Shown: positions 7,220 through 15,104 of the stretch, in pieces
Numbering within the stretch: the first letter of the stretch is position 1
Layout: every line of letters starts with the position of its first letter
Assembly (NCBI GenBank): GCA_002471345.1
Contig: DKPS01000101.1
Coordinates: 1-15,913 of the forward strand
Reading direction: 5' to 3'
From: Saprospiraceae bacterium UBA7328
GTDB taxonomy: Bacteria; Bacteroidota; Bacteroidia; Chitinophagales; Saprospiraceae
Length of the DNA stretch: 15,913 nt
The notes under the pieces: generated by a model
The model's input: only the letters and a program-made list of their open reading frames with translations
Database searches by the model: none
What the model was told of the DNA's origin: nothing
Translations under genes and position numbers: made by a program

Positions 7220-8502
7220 GTTTTTAAAAGCCGAATCAATCTATTTCTTAGGATGTCATTTCCTAAATTTCCAATACTTCCAATATGTGTATGATTAAGC
7301 TCTTTCTGAGGACTGAATGCACCGTTATCTATGTCTTCCCCTACCTTCTTATAGGCATCTCTAAACGGAGTCCCTTGTTTTACTAAGTCATTTACTACTT
7401 CTACACTATAAAGGTATTCGTACTTGTTCTCAGTTAAATCAGGAGGGATAATCTGTAATTTAGGGAGAGCATGTGCAGTAAGATCAATAATTCTATTCAT
7501 CTTCTCTAGAGCGGGAAAGATAATCTCCTTTAATAATTGGAAATCTCTGTGATACCCACTTGGAAGATTGCCAATAACTGCCTGAAGTTGATGTGGAAGA
7601 GTTGATAAAAGATTACAATTCGCTCTTATCAGTTCGAAAACATCTGGGTTCTTCTTATGTGGCATGATGGATGAGCCAGTTGTAAATTCATCTGACAGCT
7701 TCATAAATCCGAAGTTCTGACTACTGTAATGGCATATATCCATAGCCATTTTTCCTATTGTGAATGCCACTTGACTGATTACCTGGCCGACTAGCAACTC
7801 TGTTTTACCTCTTGCCATCTGAGCAAAAATAGAATTCACACACAACGCATCAAATCCTAGTGATTCTGTAGTAAGCTTTCTATTTACAGGAATAGAAGAG
7901 CCAAATCCAGCAGCTGTTCCTAGCGGGTTTTTATTGATCTGTTTTTTAGTGCTTATACAAGTTTCAATATCTTCAATAAGAGATTCAGCATATGCTCCAA
8001 ACCACAACCCAAAAGAAGAAACCATGGCCATCTGCATATGAGTATAACCAGGCATCAAATCGTTCTTATGTTGATCGCTCAGATCTAATAACATTGTAGA
8101 TAGTGAGCTTAACCGATTTATAAGTGAAGACAATTCTTCTCTAAAGAATAGTCGTAAATCTACTAATACCTGGTCATTTCTTGATCTTCCTAAATGAATC
8201 TTTTTTCCTATGTCTCCAATTGAGTTTACCAATAATAGCTCGACTTGAGAATGGACATCTTCAACACCATCCTCAATGAGAAATGTTTCATTTTCTACAG
8301 ACTCAGCAATCTTCTCGAGTTCGATTTCAATTTTTATAAGTTCATCTTCTGATAAGTAGCCAATAGATCTTAGCATATTGACATGAGCCATTGAACCAAG
8401 GATATCATGTTTAGCTAAAAGTATATCGAGTTTTCGATCCTCTTTCGTAGTGAAATCTTCTATCAGCGAGTCTATTTTATATCCTTTATCCCAGAGTTTC
8501 AT
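7216..8502 (-). CDS. argH: Argininosuccinate lyase
   Basis: Cytoplasmic enzyme that splits argininosuccinate into arginine and fumarate, the last step of arginine synthesis. The 428-residue protein belongs to the fumarase/aspartase superfamily and carries all its blocks: EDVHSQVE (81-88), HLGRSRNDQV (103-112), PGYTHMQ (151-157) with the catalytic-region histidine H155, and the signature GSSIMPHKKNPD (276-287) with the flexible-loop serine. The opening MKLWDKGYKIDSLIEDFT is the form I associate with Bacteroidota rather than the MKLWGGRF form of other bacteria, and the protein is somewhat shorter than E. coli ArgH (457). It is the last gene of an operon with argE (63 bases upstream), argB and a dipeptide epimerase. 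The stop codon sits on CTAG shared with the convergent receptor gene, leaving no room for a terminator between them. Confidence 0.97.
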   Translation of the reverse strand: MKLWDKGYKIDSLIEDFTTKEDRKLDILLAKHDILGSMAHVNMLRSIGYLSEDELIKIEIELEKIAESVENETFLIEDGVEDVHSQVELLLVNSIGDIGKKIHLGRSRNDQVLVDLRLFFREELSSLINRLSSLSTMLLDLSDQHKNDLMPGYTHMQMAMVSSFGLWFGAYAESLIEDIETCISTKKQINKNPLGTAAGFGSSIPVNRKLTTESLGFDALCVNSIFAQMARGKTELLVGQVISQVAFTIGKMAMDICHYSSQNFGFMKLSDEFTTGSSIMPHKKNPDVFELIRANCNLLSTLPHQLQAVIGNLPSGYHRDFQLLKEIIFPALEKMNRIIDLTAHALPKLQIIPPDLTENKYEYLYSVEVVNDLVKQGTPFRDAYKKVGEDIDNGAFSPQKELNHTHIGSIGNLGNDILRNRLIRLLKT

Positions 8503-8565
8503 TGATGATTTGAATTGATTTTATGAAAGCTGATGAAGTATCAGTATCAGAATGTTGAGAGATAA

Positions 8566-9624
8566 TCACAAAGATAATCCTTCTAATAATGAAATATATG
8601 TTGATATTCCTTGTTCTACCTCACCTTTTAAAATATACTCATCCGCTGTATGGGACCTCAATGAATCTCCAGGTCCTATTTTCAAAGTAGGACACTTGAA
8701 ATGAACTTGATCAGACATTGTAGACGATCCATAATAATCAAGGTCTAGAGATTTTCCTTTTTTTACCAACGGATGATTGATGTCAATTCTAGAAGGGTGC
8801 CATTTTAGAGATCTAGGCGTCATTTCAGAGCTGCAATTTATAGATATGATGTCAGCAACTTCTTTGAGACGATAACAATCATTCACCCGTACATCCACTA
8901 CAAATTTACATGAATCTGGAATTACGTTGTGCTGTATACCACCTTCAACTTGTGTCGCAGACATCATTACTTTCCCAAGTGTTTCTGACACTTTTGGAAA
9001 CTGGTAATTACTGATCCATTTAATATCATCCATGGCCTTATAAATAGCATTTTCACCTTTTTGGTAGGCCACATGACCTGATTCTCCTTTAGCTAATCCG
9101 TCTATGACTATTAGTCCTTTCTCTGCTACAGCCATTTGCATTTGTGTGGGCTCTCCAATGATTCCAAGGTCAGGTTCAATATCTAATTTTGATAAAACTG
9201 AGGAGACTCCGTTATGGCCAAAATTTTCTTCTTCTGCTGAAGCTATGAGAATCAGATTGTAGTCAAGTGGCTTATCATAGAAGAAAATATACGTGGCGAT
9301 CAATGAAACTAAGCATCCACCGGCATCATTACTTCCTAATCCAAATAACTTTTCATTTTCAACTTCTGCCCCGAAAGGATCCCTAGTCCATCCATCTACC
9401 ACTTTAACTGTATCATGATGACTATTCAGAACAACAGTATATTTAGATTCATCAAAAAATTTGTTTCGAGAAATCAAATTGTTGTTTGATCTTTCAAATT
9501 TTACTCCCTTTTTTTCAAGAAAAGTGCCTATAATTTGAGCTGTTTTATCTTCTTCTTTTGAAAAAGAAGGAATTCTAATCAAATCAGTTAACAACTGTAG
9601 AGCATCTTCAGTTCGTTCATTCAT
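8566..9624 (-). CDS. argE: M20-family deacylase of arginine biosynthesis (ArgE-type)
   Basis: A 352-residue zinc-dependent amidohydrolase of the ArgE/DapE/M20 family that removes the N-acyl group from an arginine precursor. Metal-site motifs are visible: SHHDTVKV (68-75, H69 and D71), GLGSNDAGG (95-103, bridging D100), ASAEEENFGHNG (128-139, catalytic E131 and ligand E132), GEPT (157-160) and a C-terminal SHTADEY with H325. The inserted dimerisation domain lies at about 165-275. In many Bacteroidota the preceding transcarbamylase works on N-acyl-ornithine, so the substrate may be N-acetyl- or N-succinyl-citrulline rather than acetylornithine; this is inference from family knowledge. The ATG at 9624 overlaps the argB stop (ATGA), showing tight coupling, and argH follows. 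The arg context makes DapE or a general peptidase unlikely. Confidence 0.9.
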   Translation of the reverse strand: MNERTEDALQLLTDLIRIPSFSKEEDKTAQIIGTFLEKKGVKFERSNNNLISRNKFFDESKYTVVLNSHHDTVKVVDGWTRDPFGAEVENEKLFGLGSNDAGGCLVSLIATYIFFYDKPLDYNLILIASAEEENFGHNGVSSVLSKLDIEPDLGIIGEPTQMQMAVAEKGLIVIDGLAKGESGHVAYQKGENAIYKAMDDIKWISNYQFPKVSETLGKVMMSATQVEGGIQHNVIPDSCKFVVDVRVNDCYRLKEVADIISINCSSEMTPRSLKWHPSRIDINHPLVKKGKSLDLDYYGSSTMSDQVHFKCPTLKIGPGDSLRSHTADEYILKGEVEQGISTYISLLEGLSL

Positions 9625-10397
9625 AGGTCTAGAGTTGTACCTGCATTTATGTCATTTATATCCTCGACATGCTTTATGAAAACATTTCTCACTCCACCCT
9701 CCAATGCGTCAAATCCATTTTTGAGTTTAGGTATCATTCCATCATTTATTATTCCTTTATTGTGCATTTGTGCAGCATCCTTCCTGGAAATTTCAGGTAT
9801 AACTGATTGTTTATCATCATAATTTGATAAAACACCTTTAAGCTCAAAACAAAAGACTAATTCTATGTCGAATTCTTGGGCAAGTGCAATAGCTACCTGA
9901 GATGCAATTGTATCTGCATTAGTATTAAGCATGTGGCCATTTCCATCATGAGTCAAGGGGCATATTACTGGTACATTTTCATTTTTACATATGGCACTTA
10001 ATGCTTTGCCATTGACTTCATCTATATCTCCAACCCATCCATAATCTATCTCCCTTACTTCTCGTTTATGAGCTCTTATGATATCCCCATCCGCTCCAGA
10101 AAGGCCAATGGCATTTACACCGATAGATTGAAGTTGAGCTACTAGTCTCTTATTAATAAGTCCACCATACACCATGGTTACTATCTCTAAAGCAGCAGCA
10201 TCTGTAATTCTTCGGCCATCTATCATTTTTGGTTTAAGGCCTATTTGATTCATCACTTTAGAGGCAGTATTACCTCCTCCATGTACGATTATTTTATGCC
10301 CTTTTGATTGCTTTATCCCAAAGAGAAAAGCTTTCATGTGAGTTGGATTGTCAATAATTTTTCCTCCGATTTTATATACCGTTAGTTGATTCTTCAA
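9621..10397 (-). CDS. argB: Acetylglutamate kinase
   Basis: Cytoplasmic amino-acid kinase that phosphorylates N-acetylglutamate (or a related N-acylglutamate), the second step of arginine synthesis. The 258 residues show the KIGGK phosphate site (9-13), HGGG (39-42), DGRRITDAAALEIVTMVYGG (60-79), LSGADGD (99-105), LNTNADTIASQVA (157-169) and DGMIPKLKNG (219-228). The protein starts directly at the first beta strand and lacks the N-terminal helix that arginine-inhibited hexameric enzymes carry, so feedback inhibition by arginine is not expected. The only usable start is TTG at 10397: an in-frame TAA lies upstream at 10413-10415 and no ATG stands between it and KIGGK. It begins 36 bases after the epimerase stop and overlaps argE by four bases. 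Confidence 0.95.
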   Translation of the reverse strand: MKNQLTVYKIGGKIIDNPTHMKAFLFGIKQSKGHKIIVHGGGNTASKVMNQIGLKPKMIDGRRITDAAALEIVTMVYGGLINKRLVAQLQSIGVNAIGLSGADGDIIRAHKREVREIDYGWVGDIDEVNGKALSAICKNENVPVICPLTHDGNGHMLNTNADTIASQVAIALAQEFDIELVFCFELKGVLSNYDDKQSVIPEISRKDAAQMHNKGIINDGMIPKLKNGFDALEGGVRNVFIKHVEDINDINAGTTLDL

Positions 10398-10433
10398 CTT
10401 TGTTTGTTTTTCTTAATTCTTAGGTTGTATGAC

Positions 10434-11549
10434 TTAGGTGATTTCTTCAGTTTTAAATCCTTTTAGAAAATCTGAATCATAGTCTGCACCAATTCCAGGT
10501 TCATCAGTTACTGTCACTCTCCAATCGTCATGATAGATCATACCTCCTTTAATAGGGTCAAAGGAATGCATCAATGGACTGTCCATGTCAAAATATATAA
10601 TGTTGTCCCATACCATGCTAAAATGAGCCAAAGCTGTAATTCCCAGTCGTGATTCTGAAAAGGAACCTACTTGGCAATATACTCCAGCGGCCTCTGCAAT
10701 ACTTGCAATTTTCATAGCATTGCATATACCTCCTGACTTACCTAATTTGATATTTATAAGATCTATACACTCTGCAGCCAGCATTCTATACGCATCTTGA
10801 TGAACAAATACGGATTCATCCCCCATAATGCTAATTGGGCTTTCTATTCTTAGTTTTTGAAGGTCTATGAAATTTGCGGCGGGTATTGGTGCCTCACAAT
10901 GTTCTATTCCCAAATCTGCCATTGCACTTAGGGCTCTTATCGATTCAATATAATTCCACCCTTGATTTGCATCAATTCTCAGAGGCAAGTCATCACCTAT
11001 TGCCGATCTGATAGCCTGCATTCTTTCTACATCTGCTTGTGAAGGCCTTTTACCCAGTTTTACTTTTAGTACTGGAAATCCATCTTTTTGAAATTTCAAT
11101 GCCTTTTCTACCATCTTGTCTTTTTCTAATAGACTGACAGTCATATCTGTATACATCACCTTATCTGCATCTCCATTGAGGAATCTATAAAGTGGAAGGT
11201 CGACTAATTTAGCATTTAGATCATATAGGGCCATATCAAAAGCTCCTTTGATGGATGCGTTTCCTGCTAGAGTACGATTCATTACATGCACAATTTTATG
11301 AATCTCTCTGGCGTCCATACCCATTATTTCATTGGCAATTTTTTTTCCTGCTGCAATAGTTCCTTCATGAGTTTCGCCATGTATGGTACGATAAGGACAA
11401 CATTCGCCAATACCATAACCTTCATTAGTATAGATTTTGATAACCGTTATAGTTGCGAATGTGAGCGGTCCTTTTGAGATTACAAATGGCTCAGTTAATT
11501 CGATTTGAAGAGGGATAATATCAATTTTTTTAATGAAATTTCTTGACAT
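10434..11549 (-). CDS. Dipeptide epimerase (enolase superfamily)
   Basis: A 371-residue cytoplasmic enzyme of the enolase superfamily (mandelate racemase/muconate cyclase type) that inverts the C-terminal residue of a dipeptide by proton transfer. The substrate-capping domain covers about 1-125. The barrel carries the KxK pair K162/K164 (LKVKLG), metal ligands D193 (RIDANQGW), E219 (EAPI) and D244 (GDES), and the opposite base K268 (NIKLGKSGG). D321-M-D323 near the end is the DxD motif that binds the dipeptide amino group; these positions coincide almost residue for residue with Bacillus L-Ala-D/L-Glu epimerase. The DxD motif argues against o-succinylbenzoate synthase or N-succinylamino acid racemase. 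It is the first gene of the operon with argB, argE and argH, which is unexpected. Substrate may be Ala-Glu from peptidoglycan or another dipeptide. ATG at 11549 fits the family start. Confidence 0.9.
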   Translation of the reverse strand: MSRNFIKKIDIIPLQIELTEPFVISKGPLTFATITVIKIYTNEGYGIGECCPYRTIHGETHEGTIAAGKKIANEIMGMDAREIHKIVHVMNRTLAGNASIKGAFDMALYDLNAKLVDLPLYRFLNGDADKVMYTDMTVSLLEKDKMVEKALKFQKDGFPVLKVKLGKRPSQADVERMQAIRSAIGDDLPLRIDANQGWNYIESIRALSAMADLGIEHCEAPIPAANFIDLQKLRIESPISIMGDESVFVHQDAYRMLAAECIDLINIKLGKSGGICNAMKIASIAEAAGVYCQVGSFSESRLGITALAHFSMVWDNIIYFDMDSPLMHSFDPIKGGMIYHDDWRVTVTDEPGIGADYDSDFLKGFKTEEIT

Positions 11550-11719
11550 ATGGAATTATTTACACCTTCTTAGAGTTCTAAAAAATGAAGGCCAATTAAA
11601 TGTATCCTTTAGAGTGGGAAAAACAATTCATTGATGCTTATTTTTTGAATTATTTTTTTCTTAGTAGGAAGATTCATTTATACATTCGCTATTTTATCAC
11701 ACAAAATTAAACGTAAGAC

Positions 11720-12166
11720 ATGGGATTATTCTCCTTTATTAAAAATGCAGGAAAAAAGGTTTTCGGTAAAAAAGAAGCTGAACCAACTGGAGAAGAAGCA
11801 AGAATTACAGCTCTTAAAGGTGCTGTGACACAATTAGGTATACCCGTAGATAACTTAAGAATAGATTTAGCTCAGCAAGTAATAGTAGAAGGTTCTACTG
11901 ATAACAATGCGGATAGAGAAAAAGTGATATTGGCTCTTGGTAATGTAGAAGGAGTAGGAGCTGTAGCAGATAATATTGAAGTAAGAAACCCAGAGCCTGA
12001 GTCCACTTTTTATGAAGTAAAGAAGGGTGATTATCTTTCTAAAATAGCTAAGGAGGTATATGGAGATCCAATGAAATATCCAGTTATATTCGAGGCAAAT
12101 AAGCCAATGTTAAAAGATCCAGATGAGATTTATCCTGGACAAATCTTAAGAATTCCTGCGCTATAA
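11720..12166 (+). CDS. kbp: BON-LysM protein, Kbp/YgaU family
   Basis: A 148-residue protein with a BON domain (about 25-92) and a C-terminal LysM domain (about 97-147, FYEVKKGDYLSKIAKEVYGD...IFEANKPML...IYPGQILRIP). The whole chain follows E. coli Kbp (YgaU, 149 residues), from the opening MGLFSFIKNAGKKVFG to the ending YPGQILRIPAL. Kbp is a cytoplasmic potassium-binding protein needed for normal growth at raised external potassium, so a similar potassium-sensing role is likely here but not proven; peptidoglycan binding through LysM is the alternative. No signal peptide is present. The gene is a single unit, divergent from the epimerase gene across a 170-base spacer and closed by a strong terminator. 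Confidence 0.92.
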   Translation: MGLFSFIKNAGKKVFGKKEAEPTGEEARITALKGAVTQLGIPVDNLRIDLAQQVIVEGSTDNNADREKVILALGNVEGVGAVADNIEVRNPEPESTFYEVKKGDYLSKIAKEVYGDPMKYPVIFEANKPMLKDPDEIYPGQILRIPAL

Positions 12167-12187
12167 TTTTTTTGTATTTCGGATATG

Positions 12188-12228
12188 AAAAAAGGTGAAT
12201 GATTGCTGTCGTTCACCTTTTTTATTTT
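12188..12228 (+). terminator. Rho-independent terminator of kbp
   Basis: The left arm AAAAAAGGTGAATGA (12188-12202) pairs with TCGTTCACCTTTTTT (12209-12223) over 15 base pairs, one of them G-T, around the six-base loop TTGCTG, and runs into TTTTTTATTTT. It starts 21 bases after the kbp stop. The A-tract on the left mirrors the T-tract, so it could also work on the opposite strand. Confidence 0.93.
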
Positions 12229-12303
12229 GGGTTTTATAGATAAACATTGAAAAAGGTTCTGTAGTGCGTATCTTGTCAAAGTGAAGCTGAAGAACATTTT
12301 GGT

Positions 12304-13575
12304 ATGAAAATTTTTTCTATTCCATTTGGATCAATTAGTCTGTCGCCTAGACTTTTATTCATTTTGCTTTTTTTTCTAAGCAAGACTACATATACGCAAG
12401 AAATATTCGAACTACAAGTTGATTCGATCATTTATGACGCAATAGATTCTGCTGCCTTTCCGGGTGCTCAAATATTAGTAGTTAAAGATGGTGAGATAGT
12501 ATTTGAAAAAGCATATGGGCACCATACTTATGAAGAAAATATAACTGTTGAACTCAATCATCTTTATGATTTAGCATCTATAACCAAAGTGACAACAGGA
12601 CTTCCACTTCTAATGAATCTAGTCGCTAAAGGAAAAGTGGATTTAGATAAACCCGCCTCTGAATATATCAGAGCGTTTAATACATCAAACAAGAATAAAA
12701 TCACCATACGAGAAATATTGGCACACCAAGCCGGTCTGTTACCATATATCGTGTATTATTCAGATTTGAAAAATGAAGATGATCAGTGGAAGAAAAGAAC
12801 ATTTAAGAACAAAAAGAATAGACTATTTCCAATAGGTATAACAGATTCTCTTTTTATGCATAAGCGCTATCAAAAGAAGATGGAGAGAAGGATAAAAAAG
12901 ACTAAAATTGGAGAGAAAGAGTATAAATATTCTGGCTTGTTTTTTCAATTACTGCCAAAGCTCATTGAAAAAGTAAAAGGAAGGCCATTTTTAGAGGTGC
13001 TTAATACAGAATTATACAACCCATTAGAAATAAATGATGGCCTAATGTATCTTCCTAAAAGTTCTTACCCTCTAAACGAGATTGTTCCATCTGAAATTGA
13101 TACTAATTTTAGAAATCAACTAGTTCACGGTACTGTACATGACGAAGCAGCAGCGATGTGGGGCGGAGTATCATGTAATGCTGGATTATTTGGTAATGCG
13201 AAAAGCTTAGCTAGGTTGTTTCAAGTTTATCTTGACAATGGATTATATAATGGAGGTAGATTTATTGATTCCTCAGCTATTCAGGAATTCACAGAATGCC
13301 AGTTTTGTGAATCGGAAAATAGGAGGGGCCTGGGATTTGATAAACCTCTGATAGAGTTTGATGAAGTTTTAAGTTCTGTATCTAAAGATGCCAGTAAAGA
13401 TAGTTTCGGACATTCTGGATTTACTGGTACTTTGGTCTGGGCTGATCCTGAATATAATCTTGTTTATGTTTTTCTGAGTAATAGAGTATATCCTTCAAGG
13501 TCTCATCGCAATATTTATAAGATGAATGTTAGACCTAAGATTCATCAGTTAATTTATGATCACTTTGTGAATTAG
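12304..13575 (+). CDS. Exported serine hydrolase, class C beta-lactamase/PBP fold
   Basis: A 423-residue serine hydrolase of the beta-lactamase-related family (PF00144 type). The N-terminus has a signal peptide or anchor (RLLFILLFFLSKTTYTQ, 16-32), so it acts in the periplasm or on the surface. The active-site SxxK is S92-I-T-K95 (DLASITKVTTGL); the tyrosine motif is Y209-S210-G211 in KYSGLFF, in place of YxN; and H370-S371-G372 (FGHSGFTGT) stands for the KTG triad. Residues 160-208, between the first two motifs, are strongly basic with many lysines. It resembles the hydrolase half of GH3-hydrolase fusion proteins of Bacteroidota, but here it stands alone. Substrates could be cell-wall peptides or esters; resistance to beta-lactams should not be assumed. 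The ATG at 12304 gives a plausible signal peptide. It lies after the kbp terminator and before an NtrC-type regulator, with its own spacer on each side. Confidence 0.88.
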   Translation: MKIFSIPFGSISLSPRLLFILLFFLSKTTYTQEIFELQVDSIIYDAIDSAAFPGAQILVVKDGEIVFEKAYGHHTYEENITVELNHLYDLASITKVTTGLPLLMNLVAKGKVDLDKPASEYIRAFNTSNKNKITIREILAHQAGLLPYIVYYSDLKNEDDQWKKRTFKNKKNRLFPIGITDSLFMHKRYQKKMERRIKKTKIGEKEYKYSGLFFQLLPKLIEKVKGRPFLEVLNTELYNPLEINDGLMYLPKSSYPLNEIVPSEIDTNFRNQLVHGTVHDEAAAMWGGVSCNAGLFGNAKSLARLFQVYLDNGLYNGGRFIDSSAIQEFTECQFCESENRRGLGFDKPLIEFDEVLSSVSKDASKDSFGHSGFTGTLVWADPEYNLVYVFLSNRVYPSRSHRNIYKMNVRPKIHQLIYDHFVN

Positions 13576-13646
13576 GATTTAGTAAAGCAGATGTACTCAA
13601 ATCTCATCCGAGCTTAATCAATACACATTAATAAAATTCCTTATGT

Positions 13647-13679
13647 ATTAACATATTGTTAATTTCTTTAATATATTTG
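13647..13679 (+). promoter_or_regulatory. Promoter with overlapping palindrome upstream of the NtrC-type regulator
   Basis: TATATTTG (13672-13679) matches the Bacteroidota -7 box TAnnTTTG exactly and lies 35 bases before the start codon. Just upstream is the perfect palindrome ATTAACA-TAT-TGTTAAT (13647-13663), which covers the place where a -33 element would sit. A repressor or activator bound there would control the promoter. A TTG lies inside the palindrome, but only 13 bases from the -7 box, so the -33 assignment is uncertain. Confidence 0.45.
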
Positions 13680-13714
13680 CATGATTATTGTAGTAATAAA
13701 GAAAAAGCAACTCT

Positions 13715-14992
13715 ATGGCGAGAATTCTAGTAGTAGATGATGACAAAAGTATCAGACGAACCCTCAAGGATATTTTAGAATTTGAAAAATATGAGGTGAT
13801 AGAGGCCAATGATGGTCTAGATTGCATGGTAAAACTGAAGCAGAATCAGTTTGACGTTGTCATACTAGATGTGAAGATGCCAAAGATGGATGGAATGGAA
13901 GTCATGGAAAAAATCCAAGCGACTAAACCTGAACTTCCAGTTGTCATGATTTCTGGACATGGAAATATTGACACGGCAGTAGAAGCAGTAAAAAAAGGAG
14001 CTTTTGATTTCATTCAGAAACCACCAGATTTAAACAGGCTGCTGATTACCATCAGAAATGCGATGGACAAGTCTACTCTTATATCCGAAAAGAAAGTACT
14101 TCAGAAAAGAGTTAATAAAAAATCCGTAGCACAAGAAATTGTAGGTGAATCTGAAGGTATCGTGAAGATAAAGGAGACGATTGATGTAGTCGGCCCAACT
14201 GATGCAAGGATTCTAATAAACGGAGAAAATGGCACTGGTAAAGAGTTAGTGGCAAGATGGGTACATGAAAAAAGCTCAAGAAGAAAAGAAGCGCTTATTG
14301 AGGTGAATTGTGCAGCAATTCCATCAGAACTAATAGAGAGTGAGTTATTTGGACATGAGAAAGGCTCATTTACTTCAGCCCATAAACAACGAGTAGGAAA
14401 ATTTGAATTGGCTCATAAAGGCACACTTTTTCTTGATGAAATAGGTGATATGAGCCTTTCTGCTCAGGCTAAAGTGCTCAGGGCTTTACAGGAAAGTAGA
14501 ATAGTAAGAGTAGGTGGAGACAAGGAAATTCAAGTTGACGTAAGAGTGGTTGCTGCCACCAATAAAGATCTCAGAGCTGAGATATCTAAAGGTCGATTTA
14601 GAGAAGATTTATATCACAGATTAGCTGTTATAATTTTAAAAGTTCCAAGCCTCAACGAAAGATTAGACGACATTCCGCTTTTAGCCAATTACTTTAATAA
14701 AGTGATCTGTAGAGAGTATGGAATACAACAAAAAGGTATTCAGCCCTCAGCAATCAAGGAATTACAAAAGCTACCTTGGTCTGGTAACATCAGAGAACTT
14801 AGAAATGTGATGGAAAGGCTGGTTATTCTTTCCGATGATGAAATCACAAAGAACCATGTAAAAGTATTCGTAAAAGGTGAAGGAAAGGAGAAAACGGAAA
14901 TGCAGGAGCTTTTTGACAAATTTGACAGCTTAGAGCAATTGCAATATTATATAAGAGATGAGTATTCTAAGTACAAAGAGATATACGTGTAG
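13715..14992 (+). CDS. NtrC-type response regulator lacking the Fis DNA-binding domain
   Basis: A 425-residue two-component regulator that should activate sigma-54 RNA polymerase when phosphorylated. The receiver domain (1-120) has D8/D9, the phosphorylated D52 (ILDVKMP), S80 and K102. The AAA+ domain (about 140-375) has Walker A GENGTGKE (170-177), Walker B TLFLDEIGD (237-245), the arginine-finger region FREDLYHRL (295-303) and sensor-2 GNIRELRN (357-364). The loop that contacts sigma-54 reads GSFTSA (217-222) instead of GAFTGA; I recall this variant from other Bacteroidota. After a short tail (LFDKFDSLEQLQYYIRDEYSKYKE) the protein stops, without the Fis-type helix-turn-helix that normally follows. 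No remnant of that helix is readable in the next 100 bases in any plus frame. It may act from solution, as H. pylori FlgR does. No histidine kinase gene is adjacent. Confidence 0.93.
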   Translation: MARILVVDDDKSIRRTLKDILEFEKYEVIEANDGLDCMVKLKQNQFDVVILDVKMPKMDGMEVMEKIQATKPELPVVMISGHGNIDTAVEAVKKGAFDFIQKPPDLNRLLITIRNAMDKSTLISEKKVLQKRVNKKSVAQEIVGESEGIVKIKETIDVVGPTDARILINGENGTGKELVARWVHEKSSRRKEALIEVNCAAIPSELIESELFGHEKGSFTSAHKQRVGKFELAHKGTLFLDEIGDMSLSAQAKVLRALQESRIVRVGGDKEIQVDVRVVAATNKDLRAEISKGRFREDLYHRLAVIILKVPSLNERLDDIPLLANYFNKVICREYGIQQKGIQPSAIKELQKLPWSGNIRELRNVMERLVILSDDEITKNHVKVFVKGEGKEKTEMQELFDKFDSLEQLQYYIRDEYSKYKEIYV

Positions 14993-15068
14993 AGCTGAAT
15001 AAAAAGGCTAGGTACTCTTTCATAATGAAGATAAGACCATATAATGGTCACGTCATAAACTTAAGATC

Positions 15069-15104
15069 TAGTACTTCAATTGATGCTCAATAATTGAAGA
15101 ACTA
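15069..15104. repeat. 13-base inverted repeat between the regulator gene and the LOG gene
   Basis: TAGTACTTCAATT (15069-15081) and AATTGAAGAACTA (15092-15104) are inverted copies with one mismatch, around a 10-base loop. No T-run follows, so a classic terminator is unlikely. It lies 71 bases before the LOG start and may be a weak terminator, a processing site or an operator. A second, smaller hairpin GACCAT-ATA-ATGGTC is at 15035-15049. Confidence 0.4.

Noticed and set aside
14990..15095. Frameshift that could restore the missing DNA-binding domain of the NtrC-type regulator
   Set aside because: I read the following bases in other frames (for example DIRVELNKKARYSF) and found nothing like the expected helix-turn-helix, so a simple frameshift does not explain the short end.
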